From Symbiodinium natans (taxonomy: Eukaryota > Sar > Dinophyceae > Suessiales > Symbiodiniaceae), in contig CAJNDS010002812.1 in assembly GCA_905221605.1 (NCBI GenBank), positions 574,501-638,500 of the forward strand: a DNA stretch of 64,000 nt, given 5' to 3'. Shown piece after piece: positions 44,521 through 56,783 of this stretch. Each line of letters starts with the position of its first letter. Position 1 is the stretch's first letter. The notes under the pieces are model-generated. The model did no database searches. It was not told the DNA's origin and saw only the letters and a program-made list of their open reading frames with translations. The translations under genes were made by a program, and so were the position numbers.

Positions 44521-45250
44521 GTTTAGGTGGTTCACCTTGGGATTGGCTTGGGGGTTGTTGTTGGTTTGGGGCTTTGGTAAATGTGCCTATTCCCATCGGC
44601 CGGTGGATGTAGGCTGCGCCCGAAAACTTCTTTGTCCCCAAGTGCCCTTTCCAGAAACGCCCTGAAAGTGGCACAAGACGGAACTCCAACCGTAGGTTGA
44701 CCTCTTCCCTCAGCCCCGTTTTGTTAGTGAGCATTTTGCCCGATTGCCTTGATTTGGAATCGGATGGGAATCTCTCGTTGTCTTTACTAATCTCATTGTT
44801 TGCGGAGAAACCCGAAGGAATAAGTAGGAGATCTCGAGCCTCGATTGTGGACTTGTGGCCGAAGTGCTGGAAGTGGCCCAGGTTGGGGGTTTCGAGCCCG
44901 AAACCTGGACTTGGGCCAGAAGAGGGCTCGCGGGCCAGCCCACCCACTTGCATCCCCAACCTGCGCCCTAACCCTGCGCCCCAGCCCCACACCTTTTGTG
45001 TCCCCAACCTGCGTCCAGCCCCACCCATCTGCGTCCCCAACCTGCGCCCCGTTTGCCTCCGAATGCCCCACATCTGCGCGCACCTTGCGCCGCGGCTCCC
45101 ACCCCGGCCGACTCTTGCAGAGCGCCCTGGTAAAGGATAGGTTTCGACTTACGCTGGTGTGCGCTTGTTTGGCTGCGCTCGCATAGTCCTTTGCTTTTCG
45201 GGTGTGGGTAGGTAGAGGTTTGGGTGTAATAACTTCCCACTTGCCGGTGT
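44521..45250 (+). other. Proximal 3' region of the LINE
   Basis: I see no gene. C-rich short repeats (CCCCAACCTGCGCCC, CCCAGCCCCAC) lie at 44940-45060, and a duplicated block GTGTGCGCTTGT-TG-TGC at about 45158 and 45248. It leads into the 66-bp array. Confidence 0.6.
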
Positions 45251-45279
45251 GCGCTTGTATGCTTGCACCCGAAAAGTTT

Positions 45280-47825
45280 CCGGGTTTACTGGCAGTGGCC
45301 CTGCCTGGCAGCTTGCAGTCCTCCAGCTTCGGCCTTTCCTGGCAGCTTGCAGTCCTTGAGTTTCGGACATCATTTGGACATCATTTCATGCAGAGCTTGG
45401 AGAATGTGGCCTTGCCTGGCAGCTTGCTGTCCTTGGGCTTCGTTTTCGATTTCAACCAGAGCTAGGAGAATGGGGCCTTGACTGGCAGCTTGCAGTCCTT
45501 GAGCTTCGGATTCGCTTTTAACCAGAGATTGGAGAATGTGGCCGTGCCTGGCCGCTTGCATTCCTGGAGCGTTGGATAGTGTTTCAACCAGAGCTTGGAA
45601 AATGTGGTTTTGCCAGGCGGGTGCAGTCTTTGAGGTTCGGACACTGCTTCATACAGAGCTGGGAGATTGTGACCTTGCCTGGCAGCTTGCACTCCTTGAG
45701 CTTCGGGGCATGTTTGTGTCATAGTTTGGAGAATGTGGCTTTGCCTGGCAGCTTGCAGTCCTCGAGCTTAGAAGTGTGTTCCAGCCAGAGCCTGGAGAAC
45801 GTGGCTTTGCCTGGCAGCTTGCAGTCCTTGAGCTTCGGGCTTCGGATACGATTCAACGGGAGCTTTGAGAACGTGGCGTTGCCTGGCAGCTGCCAGTCCT
45901 TGAGCTTCGGGCATTGCTTCAACCAGAGCTTGGAGAATGTGGCCTTTCCTGGCAGCTTGCAGTCCTTGAGTTTCGGACATCATTTGGACATCATTTCATG
46001 CAGAGCTTGGAGAATGTGGCCTTGCCTGGTAGCTTGCTGTCCTTGAGCTTCGTTTTTGATTTCAACCAGAGCTAGGAGAATGGGGCCTTGACTGGCAGCT
46101 TGCAGTCCTTGAGCTTCGGATTCGCTTTTAACCAGAGATTGTAGAATGTGGCCGTGCCTGGCCGCTTGCGTTCCTTGAGCGTTGGATAGTGTTTCAACCA
46201 GAGCCTATGTGGTTTTGCCAGGCGGGTTGCAGTCTTTGAGTCATACAGAGCTGGGAGATTGTGACCTTGCCTGGCAGCTTGCACTCCTTGAGCTTCGGGG
46301 CATGTTTTTACCATAGTTTGGAGAATGTGGCTTTGCCTGGCAGCTTGCAGTCCTTGAGCGTAGAAGTGTGTTCCAGCCAGAGCTTGGAGAACGTGGCTTT
46401 GCCTGGCAGCTTGCAGTCCTTGAGCTTCGGGCTTCGGATACGCGGCGTTGCCTGGCAGCTTGCAGTCCTTGAGCTTCGGGCATTGCTTCAACCAGAGCTT
46501 GGAGAATGTGGCCTTTCCTGGCAGCTTGCAGTCCTGGAGTTTCGGACATCATTTCATGCAGAGCTTGGAGAATGTGGCCTTGCCTGGTAGCTTGCAGTAC
46601 TTGAGCTTCGGGCATTGCTTCAACCAGAGCTTGGAGAATGTGGCCTTTCCTTGCAGCTTGCAATCCTTGAGTTTCGGACATCATTTCAGGCAGCGCTTGG
46701 AGAATGTGGCCTTGCCTGGCAGCTTGCAGTCCTTGAGCTTCGGGCATTGCTTCAACCAGAGCTTGGAGAATGTGGCCATTCCTGGCAGCTTGCAATCCTT
46801 GAGTTTCGGACATCATTTCAGGCAGCGCTTGGAGAACGTGGCGTTGCCTGGCAGCTTGCAGTCCTTGAGCTTCGGGCATTGCTTCAACCAGAGCTTGGAG
46901 AGTGTGGCACTTCCTGGCAGCTTGCAATCCTTGAGTTTCGGACATCATTTCAGGCAGCGCTTGGAGAATGTGGCCTTGCCTGGCAGCTTGCAGTCCTTGA
47001 GCTTCGGGCATTGCTTCAACCAGAGCTTGGAGAATGTGGCCTTTCCTGGCAGCTTGCAATCCTTGAGTTTCGGACATCATTTCAGGCAGCGCTTGGAGAA
47101 TGTGGCCTTGCCTGGCAGCTTGCAGTCCTTGAGCTTCGGGCATTGCTTCAACCAGAGCTTGGAGAATGTGGCCATTCCTGGCAGCTTGCAATCCTTGAGT
47201 TTCGGACATCATTTCAGGCAGCGGTGGGAGAATGTGGCCTTGCCTGGCAGCTTGCAGTCCTTGAGCTTCGGGCATTGCTTCAACCAGAGCTTGGGGAATG
47301 TGGCCTTTCCTGGCAGCTTGCAATCCTTGAGTTTCGGACATCATTTCAGGCAGCGCTTGGAGAATGTGGCCTTGCCTGGCAGCTTGCAGTCCTTGAGCTT
47401 CGGGCATTGCTTCAACCAGAGCTTGGAGAATGTGGCTTTTCCTGGCAGCTTGCAATCCTTGAGTTTCGGACATCATTTCAGGCAGCGCTTGGAGAATGTG
47501 GCCTTGCCTGGCAGCTTGCAGTCCTTGAGCTTCGGGCATTGCTTCAACCAGAGCTTGGAGAATGTGGCCTTTCCTGGCAGCTTGCAGTAGCTTCGGGCAT
47601 TGCTTCAACCAGAGCTTGGAGAATGTGGCCTTTCCTGGCAGCTTGCAGTCCCTGAGCTTCGGACATCATTTCAGGCAGCGCTTGGAGAATGTGGCCTTGC
47701 CTGGCAGCTTGCAGTCCTTGAGCTTCGGGCATTGCTTCAGCCAGAGCTAGGACAATGGGGCCTTGACTGGCAGCTTGCAGTCCTTGAGCTTCGGATTCGC
47801 TTTTAACCAGAGATTGGAGAATCAG
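45280..47825. repeat. 66-bp tandem array (132-bp dimers) inside the LINE 3' region
   Basis: The unit carries GGCAGCTTGCAGTCCTTGAG and GAGCTTGGAGAATGTGGCC. Two 66-bp variants alternate (CGGGCATTGCTTCAACCAG and CGGACATCATTTCAGGCAG), giving a 132-bp dimer from about 46500 to 47600. The first part (45280-46500) is more diverged and itself partly duplicated. 66 is divisible by three, so frames of up to 455 codons are open on both strands; I treat them as artefacts. Confidence 0.92.
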
Positions 47826-48080
47826 TGTTTGCTTCAGTGCTGTGAAGGAGGATGCCGGGACTTGCCTGCATGCCCGTTGAATTCGTGGCTCTCTCGGCAT
47901 CCGCGCTTTGGCACTTGACACCTGGTCCAGCTTGACTCGCATGCAGCAGTTTGCTCCGTTACCTGCGGGTGGCGGGGCGACATTTTCTGTAGGCAGGTAG
48001 TCTCTGCTGTAGATCGGTGTCCTGGTAGTTTTTCCTTTTCACTTAGCCTTGGAGCTGCGACCGTTTTGACCGCTCGGAAA

Positions 48081-49550
48081 GAAAACCTTTTGTCGACCTA
48101 TTCCCTTCAATCTGCTCGAAGAGAAGACGGAACACATGACGTCGGAGCACGAGAAAGAAGGCAGCAGTGGGAGAATAATTGGACTCAAGCCTGCTCTAGG
48201 GAGAGAGAGCGGAGAGGGGAGAGGAGAGAGGAGCGAGGAGCGAGGAGCGAGGAGAGAGAAGAGAGAAGAGAGAAGAGAGAAGAGAGAAGAGAGAAGAGAG
48301 AAGAGAGAAGAGAGAAGAGAGAAGGATGAGATGTTTCCTTGCGTGTTCATGTTTTTACTTCCCAGGATCAGAGCTGAACAGATCTAGAGGAGAGGAGAGG
48401 GAGTTTCTTCTTTTCCGCTTATTTATCCGTTGTTTCTCAAGAAAACAGAGAGAGATGCACTCTTGTCCAGTACTGTGCCTTCCTCTCTGGCTGACTGAGA
48501 AAAGACAAGATCAAGGACATCAAAGGGACAGGGAAACCAATCTATCCCTAAAAAAGGAACAGAAGACATAGGATCGCAGGCAAATGAGAGCGAACACGGG
48601 AAATCAACCCTGCTCCAGGGAAGAGGGAGCCTCCTTCTGCAACGGACAAAACAAAGCTTTCTTCCCTTTCTCTTAGCACTCTTGTCAGTTCCATGCACTT
48701 TTCTTTCTCTTGTCTGTTCCTGGCCCCTTCTTCTTGTATAAAAGTTCTTCTCCCCTGCAAGAAAACAGCCAGAGCGGAGAATCGGAGAGGAGGGGGAGTC
48801 TCTTCCCAGTCTTATGTACCCAGTCTTCTCAATAAGAAAAGAGAGAGAGGAGCACTCTTGTCCAGCTTCCCTCCTACTGTGTCTTCCTCTCTCGCTGACT
48901 GAGAAAAGACAAGATCAAGGACAGCGCAGGGGTTTTTTCGTTTATCTATCCCTTTGAATCTCCTCAAAAAAAGGAACAGAAGACATAGGAGCGCAGGAGA
49001 GAAAGAAGGCAAACGGGAGCGAACACGGGAAATCAACCCCCTTTCTGCAACGGACAAAACAAAGCTTCTTGTTTTCACGCTCTTTCCCTCGGTTTTTGTC
49101 AAAAAGAGAAGAGAGAAGCACTCTTGTCAGCTCCTTGCACTTTCTCTCTGGTGTCTGTTCCTGGTTCCTCTTCTTATATAAAAGTTCTTCTCCTCTGCAA
49201 GATAAGAGCCAAAGCAGAGATTCAGACAGGAGGGGAGTCTCTTCTCAGTCTTATGTGCCCAGTCATCTCAATAAGAAAAGAGAGAGAAGCATTCTTGCCC
49301 ATGCGTTGTTGTTTCCCTTCTACTGTCCATTCCTCTCTCGCAGAGTGCAGACTGAGAAAAGACAAGATTAATTCAGGACAGCCAAAGGGGACAGGGAAAC
49401 CTTATTTGTCCTCTTTAGTAGCTTAGCACTTCCCTTGAATACCTACAATCGACAAAATTGGAGACATAGGAACAAGGGACAGAAAGAAAACAAAAGAGAT
49501 GGTATAAGGGAACTCAGCCGCTGCAGGGGAGGAGGTCCCTTCTTGCAACG
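48081..49550. repeat. GA-rich dispersed repeat family, right side of the LINE
   Basis: The same blocks as at 32.6-36.8 kb resume right after the LINE (GAAGACGGAACACATGACG, GAGAAAAGACAAGATCAAGG, CAGAAGACATAGGA, GCACTCTTGTC). Three units of roughly 400 bp start near 48430, 48840 and 49100. Short GA microsatellite at 48200-48325. Confidence 0.85.
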
Positions 49551-49552
49551 AA

Positions 49553-49816
49553 CGTGGCGATTTTGCGAAAGGCTGAAAGTTAATGGTCTACCTGCTTTAG
49601 TCGGGGCCCCTCTACTAAGTCATTTTGGCTGGGCTATTCAAGTGGCTGGCCTGCAACCCAACCATTTGGTCTCTGACACTGCTCCTGCCTGTCCGAAACG
49701 TGTTGCCTTGCCTTTTGCTTGCGGCCTCTTTGCTGCCGTTGCATTTCGACCCACAGTGTGCCATTGTGCGAAGCTGCACGCCCGCTCTCCCATCAGAAAT
49801 CGTTCGAGTCGCATAG
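49553..49816 (+). CDS. Hypothetical exon, hydrophobic segment
   Basis: One frame reads LFKWLACNPTIWSLTLLLP and then LLLAASLLPLHFDPQCAIVR before TAG. It looks like a membrane-spanning piece. Other frames are open across much of it too, and no clear splice sites fix it. No known domain. Confidence 0.25.
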
Positions 49817-50584
49817 ATGAGCTTGAAAAGAAAACCCTAGACACTTCACCGTAAACCCTACACGTGAAACCCTAAATGCTCCACAAGGGGCGGGTCCCTA
49901 TAGGGTTTCAGGTTTGTAGTCCCCACACCTTGAAGCCTTATAGGGTTTATTGTTCAACCATGAACCCCAGACCTTTCAGATTCACCGTGTATTTAACAAC
50001 AAGAATGTTTCACAGTAATTTTCGTTCGAGCACCTGTCCCAACAATAGGTTAGTTGGAGGGTATATCGTTGTTATTCCGTTTTGCGGGGCGTTCGCGTGC
50101 ACGGGGCATGAAGGGCATGAACTCGCATGCACGGGCATGAATTCAAAAAATGAAGTATCTGCTCACAGTATTCTCGTGATACCGTGTCCGAATGTTTCAT
50201 AATCTTTTTAAAAACAACCTATCCCAAGAATAGGTTCCCACGGCGTCCTCTCCCCTAGAGCTTAGGGGTAGGTCTTTGGGGTTCAGTGCGAAAGAAACAC
50301 ACGGTGTAGTCTCTCTGTTTCGCCTCTAGGGAGGTAGGTAGGCTCTTGTTTTATTATATTTCTTGTTTTTCGGGCTTAGGGTTTAGGGTTAGGGTTTAGT
50401 GTTGGGGTTTTGAAGCAGTCTTCAGAGGAGCGTGATGGCCCTATTCGATAACTCTGTTAATCGTAGCAGTAGTATAGGCTAGTATGAAAACAAAGAAAGA
50501 GGTCAAATCATACATAAAGGTTCCTGCCTCATATATATATATATATATACCCAGAAACCCTCAACCCTAAGCCCTAAACCCCAG

Positions 50585-51029
50585 GTCCAGGACGCCAAGC
50601 TTGACAAGATCTGGGGCGCCCCGGGTCCCACGTCCGCTCTGCAGGTGCCGCTGCAGGGTTTAGGGTTTAGGGTTTAGGGTGTATGGTGTAGGGTGTAGGT
50701 GTTATTAGGGTTTAGGGTTTAGGGGTTAGGGTTTAGGGATAGGGTTTAGGGTTTAGGGTCCCCCCTCTACTAGCTCCACTGGAGATTCGGTCGCCGTCTA
50801 CCTACGCCTTGCGACTAGGAGCCCTCCTACCCCACAAATGAAGTATGACACAAAGGTTCCTCTAGGTAGGGCTCAGGGTACGGACTTCAGATACCTGGAT
50901 CAGGGTTCGGGCTTGATTGGGGCCGAATGGAGGTCTAGAGAGCTCAAAACCCAAGCACCTCGTTTCGGCCGCAAACTGAAGCCATCCTATGATCGACAGA
51001 TGCTGGTGCAGCTCGGATCTCCGTGCTAG
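50585..51029 (+). CDS. Last two exons of an unknown host gene
   Basis: Exon 50585-50657 (VQDAKLDKIWGAPGPTSALQ) lies after CCCCAG|G and before GTTTAGGG. Exon 50866-51029 (starts RAQGTDFRYLDQGSGL) lies after CTCTAG|G and ends SPC then TAG. Phase 1 agrees at the junction. The intron begins with a TTTAGGG tract, and a CCCTAAA-type tract precedes the first exon. The upstream part of the gene is not found. Function unknown. Confidence 0.45.
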
Positions 51030-51154
51030 GTCCCTGGAACCTGCAGCCCAATCGCCCAAAACCTAAACCTTGAATCCCAACTCCGAAACAACCCTGAAGC
51101 CCCTAAACCCTCAACCCTAAACTCGAAGCTTCGCCGCTTCGCCAATCTCTCCAG

Positions 51155-51261
51155 GCCTTCCTTCAGCTTTGCCCTCCTGGCGAGTTTGTGGCCCCTCGGC
51201 TCTGGGTGCAGCTGCCTCTTGCACGCTGCCTCTTGCTCGCTTCTAAAAGGATGCAGATTCG
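51155..51261 (+). CDS. Host exon, unknown protein
   Basis: A clear open segment (AFLQLCPPGEFVAPRLW and ARCLLLASKRMQ) starts after CTCCAG|G and ends before GTTGCGGGTTTAGG. A CCCTAAA-type tract is upstream, TTTAGGG downstream. Phase 0 in, phase 2 out. I could not join it to a neighbour with confidence; a short segment at 51857-51897 (EDELKLHGGFEM) may belong to the same gene. Confidence 0.4.
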
Positions 51262-52235
51262 GTTGCGGGTTTAGGTTCGAGGGTTTCGGGTTTAGGGTTT
51301 AGGGTTTAGAGGGTTTGGGCTTAGGCAGCTTAGGGTTTAGGGTTCAGGGCTTAGGGTTGCGAGTTTTGGCGGGTAGGATTTTGGCAGGATAGTGTGATCT
51401 GAAGTTGAGGAAAAGAAAACGTACCACGAATCAGTGATCCCCTTGAGAACCCGAACCCCTGCACTCGTCTACTTAGAAATCGTGGCCTCTGCGGAGAGCT
51501 GGCTAGCTTTTGCACTCTATAAACCTTAGGAACCCTCAGACGCCACAGCTGAGCTGGAGACTTGGTGTCACAAGCCTTTATTCCCTACATGAAAGTTAGG
51601 GCACTGGGTCGAGATCCTGGGGTCCATCTCGACCTGAAGCTCCCAATCCCTAGACCCCCAGGCAACACCCCCATATCCCCAACCCCGGACCCTCTACCCC
51701 ATGTAAAGCCCTTTTCCTCAGACCTAAACATTTCTGAGCCATGCCATGAAGCACTTGTTGTCCCCCAAACACACCCTCCCTAAACCCTAAACCCTAAACC
51801 CTAAACTCCCCCCCCCCCCCCCCGGCTCCTCATCCTTGCTTCCTCCCATCATGGAGGTGGAGGACGAGCTTAAGCTGCACGGCGGCTTTGAGATGCGTTG
51901 AAGCCTTGCAGCGCAGGGATCATGGGGTTTAGGGTTTAGGGTTTAGGGTTCGGGGTTCAGGGTTTAGGTGTAGCACTCTTCTATGCTTTCCCGTCCCTCC
52001 TGTCGCTTCCATGTCCTTCTCCTTCCCCACCCCTTCCCCCTTTTCTTCTTCAGGCTCAAAAGGGTAAAGTCCTCGAAGGCCATGTCGGGTTTTATAGGGT
52101 TCACTCTTGAGTCTTAACGTCATTGGATGAACAGATGTGTGTGTGTGGAACTGATCATCACACTCTAAGGCCGTGATTTCTTCGTTGATCAGACACTCCT
52201 AGAGTCGACATACACACAGACCTGCATGTCGACAA

Positions 52236-52320
52236 TCATCCCTATATTACCCTTATATGGAAGAACATTGCTCTTAAAAAAAAAAATGTTTCTTATTGGT
52301 GAGGGGTTCTGAAGCAAATA
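52236..52320. mobile_element. MITE-like element with GCTTAAGA ends, partial copy
   Basis: It shares CCCTATATTACCC, GGAAGAA and the right end GAGGGGTTCTGAAGCAAATA with the copy at 55653-55822, but the left end is missing or diverged. Confidence 0.4.
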
Positions 52321-52616
52321 GTAGAGTAGCTGAGCACTCATTGGCCTTCAGCGGCTCTCATTGGCCTTCAACGGAACAAGACTTCTTAGAAGGTGGCTCT
52401 TAATCTTAAAAAATGACTTCGCTCCCAGGGTGTTCCTGAACATTCGCCCACGATTCTCAAACAGGGCTACAGTTTCGGGTTTAGGGTTATAGGATTAAGG
52501 GGATTAGGGTCCTAATTTACACCCCTAAACCCCAGAAACCCTCGACCCTTCCCCCCCCCCCCCCCCCCCAACCCTTCCCCCCTCCCAACCACGCCCCGTC
52601 CCACTCCGCCTAGCGC

Positions 52617-52845
52617 CACTACCCTACAAGCTGTGCTACGAATCCCACACAACGAGCACACTGCTTGCCCATCTAGAAGCCTTTTATCTGGAAGCGGCTT
52701 AAACCCTAAACCCTGAACCCCAAACCCTAACCGCCACCCGAGGTTCCACGCCTACTCCCAGCACATCTACCTTCGAAGAGCTCAAGTGACAGTGTCTCAC
52801 TCTCACTTCATGGAGTCAGCCATGAAGGCTGTGGCTGACGCTTAG
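52617..52845 (+). CDS. Two host exons ending an unknown gene
   Basis: A segment at about 52617-52697 reads LPYKLCYESHTTSTLLAHLE, followed by a GC donor. A terminal exon at 52743-52845 starts after CCCGAG|G and reads FHAYSQHIYLRRAQVTVSHS, ending AVADA then TAG. The second is a whole number of codons plus one base and looks clearly coding. A CCCTAAA tract lies between them. The phase between the two is not settled. Confidence 0.42.
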
Positions 52846-53327
52846 CAGCCGCAAAATACTCGATTCTAAGCGCTTTAAAATGCCCGCGGCGGTGCTGGTT
52901 TAGGGTTTAGGGTTTAGGGTTTAGGGTTTAAAGTTTAGGTTTTAGGGTTTAGGGGTTAGGGGTTTTGGGTTGATGGGTTAGGGAAAGGCCGGCCCTTGTG
53001 GCGCAGAGCCTTGAAAGCCCTGTTATGACTGTAGTTCCCCGACCTCGAACACACGTACCTTCCCATTAACTTTCGAGTACGTCACTCCATGGGCACCCGC
53101 AGCCCTAAAGTCAAGGGTTGGGATGTCACCCCTTATACTAACAGTGGGATTATATTAGGGGGTACTGTAATCCCTTGTAAGGACTGGTAGTATAAGGGGG
53201 AGCCTCCCAAACTATGTCGTTAGAATGCCCTAACTAAACCCTAAACCCCAAACCCCAAACCCTAAACCCTAAACCCTAAACCCTGAGCCCTAAAAGGCGA
53301 AGGGTCGTGGTGCTTTCGTGTCGCCAG

Positions 53328-53613
53328 GCTCAGATGCGGGAGACGAAGCTAAACCTTCGCGAAGCCGAGGCCTGCTTTAAGCCTGTTGCTGGGGTTTAGG
53401 TTTTTAGGGTTTAGGGTTTAGGGTTTAGGGTTTAGGGTTTAGGGTTTAGGGGTTGGATGCTCAGGGTTCAGGGGCTCAGGGATTTAGGATTTCCTGCCCC
53501 GATCACATCCTCTTCTCATGTGCACTCTTCCGGCCCCAGGGCATCATCGGCAAAAGCGCAGAGCTGCCTGGCGACTTTACTATAGCCCCCTTTTATATAG
53601 CATATATATATAT

Positions 53614-53644
<31 letters not shown>

Positions 53645-53950
53645 TATTTTGTTGCTTACATGCATTTGCTTTTAGTGTTGTTTATGTAAAGCGCAAGGCA
53701 ATATTCAAACACTAGTTTCATGAAGGTTGTAAGGGGAGTATAGCGTAAGCCACGCATGGAATTGATATAGGGGACTCTGCTATGAGAACGGGTTGGGGAG
53801 TTGGAACCCTAGATGAACCCTAAACCACCAAATTTGCCCTCGAACCCTAGACCCCTGAACCCCGAAACCGTACACCTTGAGTCCTGAGGCTCGTGTCTCG
53901 CGCAGAGCGCTTTACAGAGCCCACGGAGCGGCTGCTGCAGGCTTTCCAGG
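53328..53950 (+). CDS. Three chained exons of an unknown host gene
   Basis: Exon 53328-53393 (AQMRETKLNLREAEACFKPV) starts after CGCCAG|G and ends at GTTTAG. Exon 53540-53570 (GIIGKSAELP) starts after CCCCAG|G and ends at a GC donor. Exon 53906 to about 53950 (RFTEPTERLLQAFQ) starts after CGCAG. Phases agree at both junctions (0, 1). The peptide looks helical. Neither start nor stop was found. (GATA)n lies in the second intron at 53615-53645. Confidence 0.45.
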
Positions 53951-53959
53951 GTGCAGGGT

Positions 53960-55170
53960 TTACAGGGTTTACAGGGTTTTGTAGGGTTCCGGGTCCAAGG
54001 AATCAGGGGTCAGGGGCGTATAAGGTACTTCGAGTACGTCGGATTGTATTATTGTGACGCCGACGAAAGAACAATATAAATAATAATAGGAGTACTACTA
54101 GCAACAATAGCACAATAATAATAGTAGTTACAGTGCGCCCGCGATACGGTTACAGTAAGACTATCAGAAGAGCGCGCTGGAACGATGTCAAAATAGGCCT
54201 TTTTGGCTTTCCTATTCGCTTTACTCAGTTGCGTTCACAAGTTTACTCTTTTGGTACTACCCGCCCTAAGCCCTAAACCCTAAATGCATATAATGAGCGA
54301 AGAGAAGGGTGCGTTCACGAAGATCACTAGTGCCCTCACTCACTTGAGGTTTCCGAAATTAGGGGTACCTTGTTGGGGTCCTCACTATAAGGGATTCCTC
54401 GTATTCGGGGATCTATCTTAGGGGTCCAGGGTTTAGGGTTTAGGGTTTAGGGTTTAGGGTTTAGGGTCGCTTACCCAATTCACTGCATTCTCTCGCTCAT
54501 TGAAGTTCACGCATTCACTTGATTCACTTGATCTTTCACCCTGTGTAAAGGCAACATCAACAAGATAAACTTTTTTGTTTAGGAGTCAGGGTTTAGCCTT
54601 CAGGGTTTAAGGCCTGTGCCCTTTGTTTCGGTGACTTGTAGTTATCTTCAAACCTGCCTTGCTTACAACCCTAAACCCTAAACCCTAAACCCTTAATTAC
54701 ACTCTACACAGGGTTGTTTTATATCCCAACTCCTGCATGGGAGGTCATACACTGAAACCCATGGCCAAGCTCAATTATGTATTGTGATGGGGTATTCTCC
54801 TACCCCCTAATATTAACCCCCCCCCCCCCTGCCCCCTAATATTAAATACCCCCCTTCATTATAGTTTGATTAGAGTATATGGGGGGGGGGGGGGGGTATT
54901 TAATGTTCGGGGGGTCGGGGGGTGGGGGGTTATATTAGGGGGAGGGGAGTGTTGGGCTTGCTGGGAAGATACGTGTATGTCGCGCAAACCGTCTCGGGTG
55001 CCGCCCGCACAAGCAAAACAACCTCCAAAATGGGGAATGGGGAGATCTCCCATCTTCCCAAAACACTAAACCCTAAAAGCCTAAACCTCAATTGAGGGTT
55101 TTTTAACGTAAAAAAACCCTAAAAGCCTAAACCTCAAACCCAAAGGTACACAGCAAATCCATCAAATCCT
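53960..55170. other. Intergenic or intronic stretch with repeats
   Basis: No gene supported. It contains AATAATA-rich sequence (54075-54125), TTTAGGG tracts (54428-54468), CCCTAAA (54667-54695), one palindromic element and a near-perfect duplication of AAACCCTAAAAGCCTAAACC at 55070 and 55115. Confidence 0.5.
54802..54943. mobile_element. Palindromic MITE-like element, CCCCCTAATATTAA family copy 2
   Basis: Left end TACCCCCTAATATTAACC, right end GGTTATATTAGGGGGA, with homopolymer C and G runs inside. Same family as 4178-4306. Confidence 0.55.
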
Positions 55171-55172
55171 AG

Positions 55173-56283
55173 ATGCCTAGCTGGTCAGAAGAGGCCTTGG
55201 ATGCAAGGCGCCGGGAGCAGGACCGGCATCGCTCAACTCTTACAATCCCCCAAGGGTTTTGGGGTTTAGGGTTTAGGGTTTAGGGTTAGGGTTTAGGGTT
55301 TAGGGTTTAGGGTTTCGGGTTTTAGGGTTTAGGGTTTAGGGTTTAGGGTTTAGGGTTCCCAAACCCCTGATCCCCAGAATTTTTGTAGGGCCCGAAGCCA
55401 TGAACATCCGAAATCCTCAGCCCTAAGCCCGTAAGCCCCAGAATCCGAATCCTCGACCCTAGGCCCCTAAGCTCCAGAATCCTAATCCCTCGACCCTAGG
55501 CGCCTATAAGCCCCAGAATCCTAATCCTCAACCCAAAGCCTCCAAGCCCCAAAATCGTCATCCTCAACCGAATCCCTAAACCCTCAACCCTAAACCCTAA
55601 GCCCTTAAGCCCCGAAGCCCAAGAATCCCAAGCCGAGCACTCTCCTAAACTACTTCTTGCTTAGGAACCCCCCCCAAAAAAAAATCAACGCCAATAATCC
55701 CTATATTCCCCTCATAGGGAAGAATATTCTTATTTTTGTTAAGGAGGTTCTTAATCCCTATATTACCCTCATGAGGAAGAATGTGTTTCATTCCTTGGTG
55801 AGGGGGGGTTCTTAAGCAAATAACCGAGAAAACCCTGCGTCCGAAGGAGCTGCACTTCGAGGCGATCCCTCAACGCATCGGCCCGAGATCAGCATCCACC
55901 AGCTGGTGGGGTTTAGGGTTTAGGTTTTAGGGTTTAGGGTTTAGGGTTTAGGGTTTGGGGTTTAGGGTTTAGGGTTGCAGCTTGGTGGTTTTCTCCAAGA
56001 CTCAGGCTTTAGGGGCTGACAGTTTAGGGGTTCACACTACACCCTGTTTAGTGTTTGAGGGTTTAGGGAGTAGGGTTTAGGGATTTAGGGTTTAAGGTTT
56101 AGGGACTTAGGGCTTAAGGTTTAGGGATTATAGGGTTTAGGGATTTAGGGTTTTAGGGTTTGGGGTTTTCGAGTCGCTGCTCCCTAAGGCTCCGCTTTGC
56201 TCTCGGCAGCCGCGGCCTTCGCCGGGCCACTGAGCCACCAGGACCCCCTGTGGAGTTGCTTGGGCGCGCTCTCAAGCCTGTAA
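55173..56283 (+). CDS. Small host gene of unknown function, three exons
   Basis: Exons: 55173-55255 (ATG, MPSWSEEALDARRREQDRHR), 55847 to about 55905, and 56210-56283 (AFAGPLSHQDPLWSCLG, TAA). The phases agree and sum to 216 nt, 71 residues. The first exon is charged and helical. Donors are GTTTTG and GTGGGG; acceptors are CGAAG|G and CGGCAG|C. Both introns open with TTTAGGG tracts. The middle exon has another open frame that does not keep phase. No family recognised. Confidence 0.4.
55653..55822. mobile_element. MITE-like element with GCTTAAGA ends, copy 2
   Basis: Left TTCTTGCTTAGGAACCCCC pairs with right GGGGGGTTCTTAAGCAAATA. The interior holds AATCCCTATATT-CCCTCAT-GGAAGAAT twice in tandem. 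Confidence 0.5.
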
Positions 56284-56783
56284 ACCCTCACCCCCTATCC
56301 CTAAAAACCCTAAACCCTAAACCCTAAACCCTAAACCCTGTATATATGTATATACATATGTATCTGTTATGTATATAAGAGGTCGGGCTCCTTGTTCAAC
56401 AAAAGAGGGTGCTCTTTTTCATTTTGTTCAGTTCCTGGGGGAATCCGGGGATCGAGGCCTAGACACAGCTGTAGACCCTGGGACATCCGGAAAGTTTGGT
56501 CGATGGTAGTGTTTGGGGCTCACGGGCTTCGGGGTGCAGGGTAGGGCTTACGGGCTTAGGGGCTTGAATGTTTTAGGGTTTAGGATTTTAGGGTTTAGGG
56601 TTTACGGGCTTAGGGGCTTGAATGTTTTTGAGGCCTTTGGTTTTGGGACGTGGCGTTCAGGCGAGGGAGTTTCAGTCTTCACACCGCCCCCATCGAGTTC
56701 AAACGCTGTTGATTTTCGAGCATCCCCTTTAAACGGTTTAGGGTTGAGGGTTTAGGGTTTAGGGTATAGCACCCCGTTTGGTT

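Larger units (their letters stand above)
36792..48080 (+). mobile_element. 11.3-kb LINE-like retroelement with target duplication
   Basis: A 13-bp direct repeat GAAAACCTTTTGT flanks the insert (36779-36791 and 48081-48093). Removing the insert rejoins a GA-rich family sequence, comparable to AAACC-TTTGTCGCCTATC at about 34042. The element starts with (T)TGGCTCAAG, the 3' end of the dinoflagellate spliced leader. It encodes ORF1 (37171-38295) and ORF2 (38332-44520), then a 3' region of 3.5 kb that includes a 66-bp tandem array. There is no poly(A); the 3' end reads GACCGCTCGGAAAG. Endonuclease and RT place it among APE-type LINEs. Confidence 0.85.

Noticed and set aside
46241-47608. 455-codon - strand frame in the 66-bp array
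   Set aside because: Same artefact: 66 is divisible by three and both strands are open.
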